Shown in pieces: positions 23,501 through 33,003 of a stretch of DNA of 38,768 nt (its first letter is position 1; each line of letters starts with the position of its first letter). The position numbers and the translations under genes are program-made. Source of the stretch: Hyphomonadaceae bacterium BRH_c29 (GTDB taxonomy: Bacteria > Pseudomonadota > Alphaproteobacteria > Caulobacterales > Hyphomonadaceae); NCBI GenBank assembly GCA_000961695.1, contig LADW01000037.1, positions 1 through 38,768 on the forward strand, given 5' to 3'. Under the pieces are notes generated by a model, which was given only the letters and a program-made list of their open reading frames with translations, was not told the origin of the DNA and did no database searches.

Positions 23501-26476
23501 TTAGAAGGTCCGGGAGACCTGAACGAAGGCGCGACGACCACGCAGGTCGTACTGCGTACCAACCAGCGGAACCTGACCGCGGAGGGTGGCTGCTTCAGCG
23601 GAGACTGTCGGCGGAGCATCGTCGAAGATGTTACGCACACCAACCGTGAACTCCCACTTGTCGCCGGACCAACGGACCGAAGCGTGGTGGTAGATGGTGG
23701 CTTCAGCCGTGTAGTCGACGTTGGCCAGGATGCCGAAGTAGGGCTCCTCGATGCCGTCGGCGGTATCTGCGTAGCGTGCGTTCGACGTACGACCGATATA
23801 GTCGGTCGCCCAGGTGTAGGTCCAGTCACCACGATCCAGTTGGACGCGGACGTCGCCAACGAAGCTCGGCTCACCAATTGTGCCGTTCGTGTCGTTGTTT
23901 TCGACGCCGTCAACTGTACCCGGAGCGAACAGGGCGGTTGAGGACTCGAGGGTCCAGGTACCACCACCATCAATGATCAGGTCACCGAAGCTGAACTCAC
24001 GATCATAGCGGAAGTCGAGGTCGATACCGCGCTGCGTTTGGCTGTCAATGTTCAGGAACGTGTCGGTCACCGAGGTGATCGCGTTCGGTTCTGTTGCTGC
24101 GGTCGGCGAGTTACGTTCGAACAGGTCACAGAATGCGTTGCTCGCAAACTGGGACGGTTCGCCGAAGTAGCAAGCCGTCAGGATCGAGCCAGCACCGAGT
24201 TGACCGATCTGGTTGTCGATCTGGAACTCGAAGTAGTCGATCGCGAAGTTCACGTTGGCGAAAGTCGGTGTAAACACCGCACCAACCGTGAAGCTGTCCG
24301 AAGTCTCTGCTGACAGTGTGTCACCATTCCCGCCTGAGATGATCGTCGCAGACGAACCCAGACCAGTGTAATCGGCCGGGATACCATCAGCGGCACAGTT
24401 CGCACGGAGATTGTCGTCCGTTGCGTTCTGCCAATCGATACATGGGTCGATCGATGTTTGACCAAGGAACGACGTCTGAGCGTCCAGGTGCTGTTCGAAC
24501 AGCGCCGGGGCGCGGAACGATGTGCCCTGGGTTGCGCGGAGGCGAACCGATGGGGTGATCTGCCAGTTTGCGCCGATCTTGTAGATCGAGTCCGAACCGA
24601 ACGAGTCATAGTCGAAGGCGCGACCTGACACGTTGACGGTCAGTTCTTCAGCGAACGGAACGCCTTTCAGGAGCGGGATTTCGACTTCGGCGAAGATTTC
24701 GGCCACATTGTCCGAACCCTCTGTGATGCCAGCTGTCGACGAACCCCAGATGTCACCCGACTGGGTGAACTCGCCGGGCGTGTCGTTGATCGAGAAGTCA
24801 CGGTATTCGAAGCCGATAGCGGCAGCTACTTTACCAGCCGGCAGAGAGAACAGATCGCCAGCCACGTTGCCGTTGATCAGCCACTGTTCGTACTGGGTGT
24901 TGCCCGTGTCGATGCCGGTCAGCAGGTTATAGACATCGCTCGAGATGTTGCCGGCCAGGAAGTCAGGATCCAGTGGATCATAGGTCGGTGCATCGTCGGA
25001 GTAGGTCCAGTCACCCGAGGTGGATGCAAGGATCTGGTTGCGAGTATAGTCTGCGTCCGACTTCGAGTAGTTCCCGCCGAGGTTCCAGCCCCAGCCCGTG
25101 CTTCCAATATCGCCAGCGAGCGATGAAGCAAGGTAGAAGTAGTCAGCATCGACTTCGGTGTTTGACGGCCAGAGCACGACCGGCTGGAAGGCAGCAGTAT
25201 CCAGCGGGTTGTCGTAGCCCGGGTCGTTTGCGTAGGCGTAAAAGGAGCCGAAATACGAGTTGTTACCACGGATCGACGGGAAGAACTGGCGCCAGCCGAC
25301 CGAAGTCGTTTGACGGTTCGTGAAGAGCACTTCCGTGACCGATTTGACGCCGCCGAGGATATTCAGGTCGAAGTCGCCGACACCGTAAAGGCTGATCAGT
25401 TCGTTCTCGTTGATGGCGCTCCGCGACAGTTCGTTCGGGTTCGTCAGGACATCTTCATAGAAAGAACGGCCCTGCGGGTCGCCAGGGATCAAGCCGTTTT
25501 CGCGCGGACGGTAGCCCGGCAAAATTCCGCCAGAACCGCCAGCAACAGTGCGACCGTCCGGGGACGGGATGTAGCGGCTGCCGAACACCTGGTCGATGAC
25601 CGTATTCTGGTAAATGTTGGAGCAGTTACGGCCGCCGTAATCACCAGCGGTGATCGAGCGGTTGACGCGGTCGAGCAGTTCGCCGGTCGTCGGGTCTGTG
25701 ACCAGGTCTTCCTTACAGTTCAGGTAGTCGCGGTCGCCGACGGCCAGTTTTTCGTTCATCGTGTACGATGCAGCCAGAGCGATCGAACCGGCGTCGAAGT
25801 TGAAGCCATAAGCACCGTTGACGCTCAACATTTCGCCGCCGCCTTCGAAAGGCTGCGTGATGTTGATGTTGATTTCAGGCTTTTCGACTTGTGTACGAGT
25901 CACGACGTTGACCACGCCGCAGACAGCGTCTGAACCGTAAGTGGTCGAGCCGGAGTCTTTCAGGATGTCATAGCGCTGGACGATCGAGCCCGGAAGGACG
26001 TTGAAGTCAAATGCGCCAACGGCACCGCGTGTACCAGCCGGGCCAGGGCGCTTGCCGTTGATGAGGACCAGGGTACGGGTCGTGCCGCAGCCGCGAAGGT
26101 CGACCGTGTTAACGCCGGTACCGCCGTCGACGACGTAGCCGCCGAACTGGTTGTTGATCTGGGTCGAACCCGAAGCGAGCGAAGAGCCCTGCAGAATCGA
26201 AGCGGAGTCGACAAGACCCTGCAGCGATGCCGTGTCGGCCGTGATAACCTGAATCGGCGAAGCGGAGCTGAATTCGTCGCGGCGCAGGAGCGAGCCGGTC
26301 ACGGTGATTTTTTCCTGACGGGCTTCGCCGTCAGTCGAAGGAGTCTCAGTAACGACTTCTACGACTTCTTCGTCGGTGTCCGTTGCGTCCTGTGCCCAGG
26401 CAGCGCCGGACAGGGACAGGGCCCCGATTGCAGCACCGCACAGAAATGTGCGGCTGAAAGAGCGTTTGCTCGACAT
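23501..26476 (-). CDS. TonB-dependent outer-membrane receptor
   Basis: Outer-membrane beta-barrel importer of 991 residues, powered by TonB. A signal peptide ends around AWAQ (27-29). An acidic stretch and a TonB-box-like EKITVTGS (55-62) follow, then the plug (about 65-195: SPIQVITADTASL, RTLVLINGKRPG, YDILKDSGSTTYGSDAVCGVVN). The barrel ends with aromatic terminal residue F in FVQVSRTF. Length and plug resemble large receptors of Caulobacter/Xanthomonas type. Cysteines occur as several close pairs (C130/C186 in the plug, others in loops), suggesting disulfides. GGGGGAG lies before ATG 26476. The divergent neighbour is a secreted S9 peptidase, which hints at peptide import; the ligand is not known. 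Confidence 0.95.
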   Translation of the reverse strand: MSSKRSFSRTFLCGAAIGALSLSGAAWAQDATDTDEEVVEVVTETPSTDGEARQEKITVTGSLLRRDEFSSASPIQVITADTASLQGLVDSASILQGSSLASGSTQINNQFGGYVVDGGTGVNTVDLRGCGTTRTLVLINGKRPGPAGTRGAVGAFDFNVLPGSIVQRYDILKDSGSTTYGSDAVCGVVNVVTRTQVEKPEININITQPFEGGGEMLSVNGAYGFNFDAGSIALAASYTMNEKLAVGDRDYLNCKEDLVTDPTTGELLDRVNRSITAGDYGGRNCSNIYQNTVIDQVFGSRYIPSPDGRTVAGGSGGILPGYRPRENGLIPGDPQGRSFYEDVLTNPNELSRSAINENELISLYGVGDFDLNILGGVKSVTEVLFTNRQTTSVGWRQFFPSIRGNNSYFGSFYAYANDPGYDNPLDTAAFQPVVLWPSNTEVDADYFYLASSLAGDIGSTGWGWNLGGNYSKSDADYTRNQILASTSGDWTYSDDAPTYDPLDPDFLAGNISSDVYNLLTGIDTGNTQYEQWLINGNVAGDLFSLPAGKVAAAIGFEYRDFSINDTPGEFTQSGDIWGSSTAGITEGSDNVAEIFAEVEIPLLKGVPFAEELTVNVSGRAFDYDSFGSDSIYKIGANWQITPSVRLRATQGTSFRAPALFEQHLDAQTSFLGQTSIDPCIDWQNATDDNLRANCAADGIPADYTGLGSSATIISGGNGDTLSAETSDSFTVGAVFTPTFANVNFAIDYFEFQIDNQIGQLGAGSILTACYFGEPSQFASNAFCDLFERNSPTAATEPNAITSVTDTFLNIDSQTQRGIDLDFRYDREFSFGDLIIDGGGTWTLESSTALFAPGTVDGVENNDTNGTIGEPSFVGDVRVQLDRGDWTYTWATDYIGRTSNARYADTADGIEEPYFGILANVDYTAEATIYHHASVRWSGDKWEFTVGVRNIFDDAPPTVSAEAATLRGQVPLVGTQYDLRGRRAFVQVSRTF

Positions 26477-26694
26477 TATGTGTTCTCCCCCATGGAGTAA
26501 CTGGATGTTGATATGACCTCACCAGACATACACGCCGGACGTGAATGCGGTTGTTGGCCAGCTTGCACGCAGAATGGCCAACGGCAAGGTTGTATGAATA
26601 GAATTTCATGATTGACGTGCCGCAGGCAAATTACTGTTGCATTTTGGTAACGCGGGCTTAGGTCAATCGGGAAATCAAGGCTGCCAAGGTAAAC

Positions 26695-26722
26695 TTGACC
26701 TGCTAACGGGCGCTCTTACAGT
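26695..26722 (+). promoter_or_regulatory. promoter of the S9 peptidase gene
   Basis: TTGACC (26695-26700), 16-base spacer, TACAGT (26717-26722), 26 bases before the start codon and upstream of GGAGGAAA. The 272-base intergenic region it lies in also serves the divergent receptor gene. Confidence 0.5.
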
Positions 26723-26748
26723 GCATTTCACCCATCGGAGGAAACCTT

Positions 26749-28761
26749 ATGAAATATGCGTTTTCGGCGCTTCTGGCTGCCGGATTAGCGGCTGGTGCGT
26801 CGGCCGAACCTATCCCGATCGAAGAATTTGCGATGGAACCTGCGATCACGTCGCTGTCCATGGCGCCGGAAGGTGACTTTATCGTCGGTCTGGTTGCAAA
26901 GCCGGGAAGTGATAATGGCGAACTGGCTTTGGCGGTTTGGGACATTGATGGCGAGATTGACACGTCCAAGCCGTTGATTCCGAACCGGATCACCCCCTCG
27001 AACAAGCGCGCCCGGTTCTACTCGGCTGACGCGATTGGCCAGGGCCGCATGCTGGTGCGCTCCAAACAGGCCTGGACAGGTCAGACCTACTGCCTCGAAG
27101 GCGGCGGTGCCGGCGCCCTGAAGACCTTTGTCTTCAAGACCTATTATGGCGACAAGAGCATTGACCCGAAAAAGTTCGACGCCGAGTTCGCGAATCTGGT
27201 CGACAAGGACGATAAGTGCGCCGAGCTCGGCGACGTTATCGGCCTGACCTCCACCTTGCCGCTGGATCCGGAGAACGTTCTTGTGTCCTCGCGCGACATG
27301 CAGCAGGGCACCCGCAAATACTACAAGGTGAACCTGAAGACCGAGGCGAAGACCTTTCTGTACAACGATGCAGGCGACCTTGGCATCGGCTATGTCGATC
27401 CGCGCGACGGCGCCGTACGCACCAAGCAGGAACTCGAGCCGATCGGCAACAATGACTACGAGATCCGCACCTATATCCTGAACCCGAAAACCGGGAGTTT
27501 CGACCGCGAAGATCCGCTGACCTACAAGGCCAGCAAGCGCTACCAGATGGATATTGACGGCTATGATGAGGCGACCGGCAAGTATTACGTGCTGACAGAC
27601 CTCTTCTCCGACAAGACCCAAGTCTGGATGTATGATCCGGCCACCGACAAGTTCGATGACCAGCCGGCATTCGCTCATCCGGAATTCAGCGCATCCGGCG
27701 TCATTCTCGGCTCTAAGGCGCACAACTGGAACCAGCCGCTTGGCTTTACCTATGACGGGGCGACCCGCGAGACGTACTGGATCGATCCGGAATACCGCGG
27801 CATCGTTGACGGTCTGAGCGCCGTGTTCCCCGGCCTCAGCATCGACATTATGGACTCGAATGAGAACCTCTCTCGTGTCTTGCTTCGGACGTCGGGCTCC
27901 AATAGCCCACCGGCCTATTATCTGCTGATCGACAAGGCGAAACTCGGCGTGCTCGGCTCGAGCCGTCCTTGGATGCTCAAGCACAAGCTCGCGACAACCA
28001 AACTCATCTACTATACGGCCCGTGACGGTCTGCGCATTCCGGGTCTGCTGACGCTGCCGCCGGAGTGGAAAGAAGGCGACAAGCCGGGCGCGGCTATTGT
28101 GCTGCCGCACGGTGGTCCGTGGGCGCGTGACTATGCCGGCTGGGACGCTTCGGGCTGGACGCAGTTCCTCTCCTCGCGTGGCTATGCCGTGCTTCAGCCG
28201 CAGTATCGCGGTTCGGAAGGCTGGGGCCGTGAGCTCTGGTTTGCCGGCGATAATGAGTGGGGCCAGAAGATGCAGGACGACAAGGATGACGCTGCCGCAT
28301 GGCTCGTCTCCGAGGGGATCGCACAGCAAGACCGTATGGCGATCTTCGGATACTCCTATGGTGGCTTTGCAGCCTTCGCGGCAACCGTTCGCGAAAACGG
28401 TCCGTTCCAGTGCGCCATCGCCGGTGCCGGCGTGTCGAACCTCGAACTGTTCCGCACCAAGGTGAGCGATAACCGCATCAGCCGCGCTGTGCAGGGCCAC
28501 ACCATGACCGGCATGGATCCGCTGGCAAATGCCGATAAGGCGAACATCCCGATCCTGATCTATCACGGTGATCGCGACGTGCGCGTGCCGATCCGTGATG
28601 GCCGGGACTTCTACAACGCCGTGAAAAACCGCGTGCCTGCGAAGTTCCTGCCGGTGAAGGACATGTTCCACCAGATGCCTTGGTGGCCGGAACATCACCG
28701 CGAAACGCTGACCGCGATGGAGGACTTCCTCGCCAATGATTGCGGCCCCGGCGGCCTCTAG
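26749..28761 (+). CDS. secreted S9-family (prolyl oligopeptidase-like) peptidase
   Basis: Serine exopeptidase or oligopeptidase of the DPP/acylaminoacyl-peptidase group, 670 residues. A signal peptide (1-19, ASA cleavage) sends it to the periplasm or beyond. Residues about 30-400 form the beta-propeller gate, and about 415-665 the alpha/beta-hydrolase domain. The triad is complete: S536 in GYSYGG, D610 in HGDRDVRVP and H641 in DMFHQMP. GGAGGAAA precedes ATG 26749, and a strong terminator follows at 28777. Together with the receptor on one side and the M3 peptidase on the other it suggests stepwise breakdown of imported peptides. Confidence 0.95.
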   Translation: MKYAFSALLAAGLAAGASAEPIPIEEFAMEPAITSLSMAPEGDFIVGLVAKPGSDNGELALAVWDIDGEIDTSKPLIPNRITPSNKRARFYSADAIGQGRMLVRSKQAWTGQTYCLEGGGAGALKTFVFKTYYGDKSIDPKKFDAEFANLVDKDDKCAELGDVIGLTSTLPLDPENVLVSSRDMQQGTRKYYKVNLKTEAKTFLYNDAGDLGIGYVDPRDGAVRTKQELEPIGNNDYEIRTYILNPKTGSFDREDPLTYKASKRYQMDIDGYDEATGKYYVLTDLFSDKTQVWMYDPATDKFDDQPAFAHPEFSASGVILGSKAHNWNQPLGFTYDGATRETYWIDPEYRGIVDGLSAVFPGLSIDIMDSNENLSRVLLRTSGSNSPPAYYLLIDKAKLGVLGSSRPWMLKHKLATTKLIYYTARDGLRIPGLLTLPPEWKEGDKPGAAIVLPHGGPWARDYAGWDASGWTQFLSSRGYAVLQPQYRGSEGWGRELWFAGDNEWGQKMQDDKDDAAAWLVSEGIAQQDRMAIFGYSYGGFAAFAATVRENGPFQCAIAGAGVSNLELFRTKVSDNRISRAVQGHTMTGMDPLANADKANIPILIYHGDRDVRVPIRDGRDFYNAVKNRVPAKFLPVKDMFHQMPWWPEHHRETLTAMEDFLANDCGPGGL

Positions 28762-28776
28762 AGGCGCATCAAATCA

Positions 28777-28806
28777 GAAGGGGCGGTCTGCGGGCCGCCC
28801 CTTCTT
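28777..28806 (+). terminator. rho-independent terminator after the S9 peptidase gene
   Basis: GAAGGGGCGG (28777-28786) pairs perfectly with CCGCCCCTTC (28795-28804), extendable by a wobble and a G-C pair; loop TGCG; short T-rich tail CTTCTTGCTT. Confidence 0.85.
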
Positions 28807-28983
28807 GCTTGCGGCGATGGCTTTTTCGTCTGGCTCGCATTGCCATTGTCCAAAGCTGACGCCAGATTCGAACAGAAGGCGTTGAGCTTGGACACCCCTG
28901 ACAGACGTCGGTCCTTACCGGACCGCGCATATCGGGGGGGAGGCTCCGATTTTTTTAGAACTCACAAAACGTCAGGATACGTC

Positions 28984-31173
28984 ATGACCCGAACCCAAAC
29001 CTTTCTGTCCTTCATTCTCGGCACCACGATGATGACTGCCTGTGCCGGCATCACGCCAGAAGCGGCGGATGCTGCTGGCCCGGCTGAGCTGACCGCCGAT
29101 GCGGATGATGCAGACATCGCAACGACCGAAGCAGCCTGGAGCCCCGGTGACGCATTCACCGGCCCGTATGAAGGTGTACCGGCGTTCGACAAGATGGACA
29201 TCGCGCTGCTGAAGCCAGCCCTCATCAAGGGCATGGCGGCGCAGAATGCGGAGATCGACGCGATCACCGCCAATGAAGACGCGCCGACGTTCGAGAACAC
29301 GATCGCCGCCATGGAAGACGCAGGCCGCGAGTTCAACCGTGTGCTGGAATACTACTATCTCTGGGGCTCGAACCTCTCGTCCCCGGAGTTCCGTGACATC
29401 GAATCCTGGGCCGATCCGGAAATTCAGGCCGTCGAGGACTCGATCAACCAGAACCAGGCCCTGTTCGCGCGCGTCGATGTTGTGCGCAATGGCGCCGAGT
29501 ATGCGACGCTCACACCGGTCCAGCAGCGCCTGACGGACATCGTCTATCAGCGCTTTACCCGCAATGGCGGCACGTTGACGGGCGAGAAGGCCGAGAAATT
29601 CGCTGCGATCAACAAGGAACTTGCCGGCCTCTATGCGGAGTTCTCCGCAAACCTTTTGGCCGACGAGGAAGGCTGGGTCACCTATCTGACGCCTGACCAG
29701 ACCGGCGGCCTGCCGGACTCCTTTCTCAGCTCCGCCGCTGCGGCCGCCGAAGCCCTCGGCAAGCCCGGCATGTATGCGGTGCGCAACACGCGCTCGTCCA
29801 TGGACCCGTTCCTGACCTATTCCACCGAGCGCGACCTGCGCGAGACGGTCTGGCGGAACTATTACAATCGCGGCGACAATGGCGATGCGCACGACAACAA
29901 CGCCCTGATCGCGAAGATCCTGAAGCTGCGCGACGAACGTGTCGAACTGCTCGGCTATGACAATTACGCCGCCTGGCGCCTCGAAGACCGGATGGCCAGG
30001 ACGCCGGAACGCGCCTTCGACCTGATGCTGCAGGTGTGGAAAGCCTCCGTTGGCCGCGTACACGAAGAAGTCGCCGACATGCAGGAACTCGCCGATGCCG
30101 AAGGCGCCGGTATCAAGATCGAGCCATGGGACTATCGGTTCTACTCGGAGAAAGTCCGCAAGGCGAAATACGATCTCGATTCCGAAGAGGTGAAACAATA
30201 CCTGCAGCTCGACAATCTGCGCCTCGCCATGTTCGACGTAGCCGGCCAGCTGTTCGGCTTCGAATTCATCCCGATCACCGATGGCTCTGTCCCGGTCTTC
30301 CACCCGGATGTCACCGTCTATGAAGTGGTCGATAAGAAAACCGGCGACAATGTCGGCGTCTGGTATTTCGACCCCTTCGCGCGTGACGGCAAGCGCTCCG
30401 GTGCATGGGCAACGACCTATCGCTCGCATGAAAGCTTCCGGGGCGAGACCAATGTTCTGGCCGCCAACAATGCGAACTTCGTGAAGCCTGCGCCGGGCGA
30501 GCCTGTGCTTGTCTCGTGGGATGATGCTGAAACCATGTTCCACGAGTTCGGCCACGCGCTGCACTATCTGTCGTCCAAAGTGGAATACCCGTCGCTGAAT
30601 TTCGGCCTGCGTGACTATACCGAGTTCCAGTCCCAGCTGCTGGAGCGCTGGTTGTCGACCGATCATGTCATCAATACCTATCTCGTCAGTGCCGAGACGG
30701 GTGAGCCGATGCCGGCGGAACTGGTCGAGAAGATCCGCAAGGCCTCCACCTTCAATCAGGGCTTTGCGACGACGGAATATCTCGCCTCCGCCCTGATCGA
30801 CATGAAACTGCACATGGCCGATCCGGAAGGCCTCGACCCCGACAAGTTCGAGCGGGAAACCCTCGACGAACTTGGCATGCCGTCTGAACTCGTGATGCGT
30901 CACCGCACCCCGCAATTCGGTCACGTCTTCGCAGGCGAAGGCTACGCGGCTGGCTATTACGGCTACATGTGGGCCGACGTGCTGACGTCTGACGCGGCAG
31001 AGGCCTTCGCCGAATCTGCTGGTGGCTTCTATGATCAGGACATCGCCGCAGCCATGGTGAAATACCTCTTCGCCGCTGGCAACTCGATGGACCCGGCAGA
31101 GGCCTACCGCCTGTTCCGTGGCCGTGACGCCGAAATCGGCGCCCTGATGCGAGACCGCGGCTTCGCGGAATAG
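28984..31173 (+). CDS. M3-family oligopeptidase (Dcp-like), lipoprotein
   Basis: Zinc oligopeptidase of 729 residues in the thimet/Dcp family, which removes dipeptides or cuts short peptides. The zinc site is HEFGHALHYL (H520, E521, H524) with E547 in DYTEFQSQ as third ligand; WRNYYNRGDNGDAHDNN and GYDNYAAWRLEDRMA are typical of Dcp. The signal sequence ends in MTAC, so the protein should be lipidated and exported, unlike cytosolic enterobacterial OpdA. I chose ATG 28984 because AGGAT lies five bases upstream and a signal peptide starts there; the frame from 28840 only adds uncoding-looking sequence. The symporter gene converges on its end, nine bases away. Confidence 0.94.
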   Translation: MTRTQTFLSFILGTTMMTACAGITPEAADAAGPAELTADADDADIATTEAAWSPGDAFTGPYEGVPAFDKMDIALLKPALIKGMAAQNAEIDAITANEDAPTFENTIAAMEDAGREFNRVLEYYYLWGSNLSSPEFRDIESWADPEIQAVEDSINQNQALFARVDVVRNGAEYATLTPVQQRLTDIVYQRFTRNGGTLTGEKAEKFAAINKELAGLYAEFSANLLADEEGWVTYLTPDQTGGLPDSFLSSAAAAAEALGKPGMYAVRNTRSSMDPFLTYSTERDLRETVWRNYYNRGDNGDAHDNNALIAKILKLRDERVELLGYDNYAAWRLEDRMARTPERAFDLMLQVWKASVGRVHEEVADMQELADAEGAGIKIEPWDYRFYSEKVRKAKYDLDSEEVKQYLQLDNLRLAMFDVAGQLFGFEFIPITDGSVPVFHPDVTVYEVVDKKTGDNVGVWYFDPFARDGKRSGAWATTYRSHESFRGETNVLAANNANFVKPAPGEPVLVSWDDAETMFHEFGHALHYLSSKVEYPSLNFGLRDYTEFQSQLLERWLSTDHVINTYLVSAETGEPMPAELVEKIRKASTFNQGFATTEYLASALIDMKLHMADPEGLDPDKFERETLDELGMPSELVMRHRTPQFGHVFAGEGYAAGYYGYMWADVLTSDAAEAFAESAGGFYDQDIAAAMVKYLFAAGNSMDPAEAYRLFRGRDAEIGALMRDRGFAE

Positions 31174-31182
31174 GGCGAGGCC

Positions 31183-32577
31183 TCAGGCCTCCACCGACAC
31201 GACTTCAGCCGGAACCGGATCATTCTCCGGTTCCGGTTTTTCCTGTCCGCCGACGCCCTTCGGTGACACGATGCGGCAGAGCACGAGATCGCCGGTCACG
31301 TTCACCATCGTGCGCGCCATGTCGAGGATGCGGTCAACGCCCATGACCAGCGGCAGGCCGACAAGGGGCACGCCAAAGCTCGCCGCCGTCGCCGCGAGGA
31401 TCGCGATGCTCGCCCCCGGCGCCGCCGGTGCCCCGATGGACGCGCCGGTCAACGTCACCATGACGAGCGCCAGGTCTCCGGCTGCCAGCGGTGTGCCGGC
31501 AATGTCGGCCAGGAACATGATCGCCACAGACTGGTAGAGCGCCGTGCCCGCCATGTTGACCGTCGAGGCCAGCGGCACGACCGCCCCGGCCAGCGAGGCC
31601 GGCGTCTTCAATTTGTCGATTGCGGTCTTCATGGTCAGCGGCATCACTGCCGCCGAGCTTGATGTAGAGAAGGCCAGCAGCTGCACCGGTGCCACAGCGC
31701 GGACGAAGGCCACCGGGTTCATCCGGCCAAAGATGGTTACGATCACCAGATACATCACCAGCAGGCAGGCAAGCCCCGTCAGTACGATGCCGCAATAGGT
31801 GGCCAGATCCACCAGCGTGCCGATGCCATTGGCGGAAATCGTCTCTGCCATCAGGCCGAACACAGCCAGCGGCGCAAACCGCATCGCGGTTCGGATGACG
31901 GTCATGCTGACTTCCAGCATCGCCTCCGTCAGCGCGACCAGCGGGCGCGTCAGTTCCTTCTTGTCGGCGCTCACCATGGCGATGCCGACGAACAGGGAGA
32001 ACACGACAATGGCCAGCATGTCCTGTTCCATCAGCGAGGCCGTGATGTTCTGCGGGATGAGGCTGGTAATCATGTCGGGCAGCTCCCGCGTGATCCCCTC
32101 CAGCGGAGACGGGGCCGGCACGGCCAGCTGCAGGTCATCCGGCTTCAGGCTCGGCGGCAGGGGCAGGCCCTCTTCCAGAGACCGCCCCGGCCGGATGAAG
32201 CGCGACAGCGTCACGCCGATCATCGTCGCCGCCACCGTCGTCAGCAGGACATAGACGATCAGCTTCCGGCCAATCGCCCGCAGCGCATCACCGCCGCCTG
32301 TGCCCGCAATGCCGAGGATAATGGAGCTGGCCGCCAGCGGGATGATCACCATCCGGATCAGCGCCAGGAACAGATTGCCCGGCAGGCCCAGCCAGCCGCC
32401 GATCAGGTCCGCCTTTTCACGCGTCACAAGCGCCAGGTCAGGCCCCAGCAGCAGGCCGACGCCGACGCCAAACATCATCGCGAGGATCACCTGCAGCCAC
32501 AGCCGCCCCTTCACCAGCACATCCAGCCGATGGTTCAGGCGGTTGTATGTAAAACGCGGCTTCTTCTCATGCGCCAT
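31183..32577 (-). CDS. DAACS-family dicarboxylate/amino acid:cation symporter
   Basis: Inner-membrane secondary transporter of 464 residues in the GltP/DctA/EAAT family, importing glutamate, aspartate or C4-dicarboxylates with Na+ or H+. The serine-rich hairpin motif AFSTSSSAAVMP (302-313) and the closing substrate site GVDRILDMARTMVNVTGD are intact, with the Asp, Arg, Thr and Asn that hold substrate in GltPh. The NMDGT motif of the family reads NMAGT here: the aspartate that binds a sodium ion in GltPh is alanine. About eight membrane helices and two hairpins are apparent. The C-terminus is an acidic cytoplasmic tail. The neighbouring peptidases fit a role in amino-acid uptake. Confidence 0.93.
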   Translation of the reverse strand: MAHEKKPRFTYNRLNHRLDVLVKGRLWLQVILAMMFGVGVGLLLGPDLALVTREKADLIGGWLGLPGNLFLALIRMVIIPLAASSIILGIAGTGGGDALRAIGRKLIVYVLLTTVAATMIGVTLSRFIRPGRSLEEGLPLPPSLKPDDLQLAVPAPSPLEGITRELPDMITSLIPQNITASLMEQDMLAIVVFSLFVGIAMVSADKKELTRPLVALTEAMLEVSMTVIRTAMRFAPLAVFGLMAETISANGIGTLVDLATYCGIVLTGLACLLVMYLVIVTIFGRMNPVAFVRAVAPVQLLAFSTSSSAAVMPLTMKTAIDKLKTPASLAGAVVPLASTVNMAGTALYQSVAIMFLADIAGTPLAAGDLALVMVTLTGASIGAPAAPGASIAILAATAASFGVPLVGLPLVMGVDRILDMARTMVNVTGDLVLCRIVSPKGVGGQEKPEPENDPVPAEVVSVEA

Positions 32578-32712
32578 GGATCAGGTATCCCGTGGATCAG
32601 GGCAGAAAGCGGGGCTGGCAGCACCCGGCAGGGCTCCCCCCCACATATGACCCCAACGCGCACTTGGCCAGCGCGAACCTGGCGCGGCAGTTGATCCTGA
32701 TTGTCGGGAGAC

Positions 32713-32787
32713 TGGTGCCGCGAGGGAGAATTGAACTCCCGACCTCGTCATTACCAATGACGCGCTCTACCACTGAGCTACCGCGGC
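32713..32787 (-). tRNA. tRNA-Thr (anticodon GGT)
   Basis: A full cloverleaf can be drawn on the reverse strand. The acceptor stem GCCGCGG pairs with TCGCGGC (last pair G-T). The D arm is GCTCAGTGGTAGAGC. The anticodon stem CGTCA/TGACG encloses the loop TTGGTAA with anticodon GGT. The T arm contains GGGAG-TTCAATT-CTCCC. Discriminator A and the CCA end are encoded (32713-32716). No integrase or duplicated 3' end is seen nearby, so it does not appear to be an occupied attachment site. Confidence 0.96.
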
Positions 32788-32865
32788 ATTTGCAGTTGCG
32801 GAAAGCGGCGTTTAGCTTATGCCATTCGACATGAAAAGACTGTTTCGCCGTGAATTGCACCTGTC

Positions 32866-33003
32866 ATGACAGACAAGCCCACTCCGGAAGATGAAAAAGC
32901 CAGACGGCTGGCCGAGGCATTGAGGGCAAATCTGCGCCGCCGCAAGGTCGCAGCCCGTAAATCCCCCGCCGATTCGGCCCGGAAATCTGAGCGGGACGGA
33001 TGA
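32866..33003 (+). CDS. short basic protein (45 residues) overlapping the P450 gene
   Basis: Small ORF starting ATG 32866 and ending TGA 33003: acidic start (MTDKPTPEDEKA), then an arginine-rich amphipathic helix (LAEALRANLRRRKVAARKS). I recall very similar short proteins (RLAEALRANLRRRK...) directly upstream of murA in sphingomonads and relatives; murA here is 3.5 kb downstream with other genes between. Its stop overlaps the P450 start (ATGA), a sign of coupled translation. The function is unknown. Confidence 0.65.
   Translation: MTDKPTPEDEKARRLAEALRANLRRRKVAARKSPADSARKSERDG

Noticed and set aside
26785..30924. Two long reverse-strand open frames opposite the S9 and M3 peptidases
   Set aside because: Each mirrors a gene with a complete catalytic site; the reverse products have no recognisable domains.
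32713..32787. tRNA-Thr as an integration site for the genes to its right
   Set aside because: No integrase and no repeated tRNA 3' end in the following 6 kb; the foreign cassette starts about 1.8 kb away.
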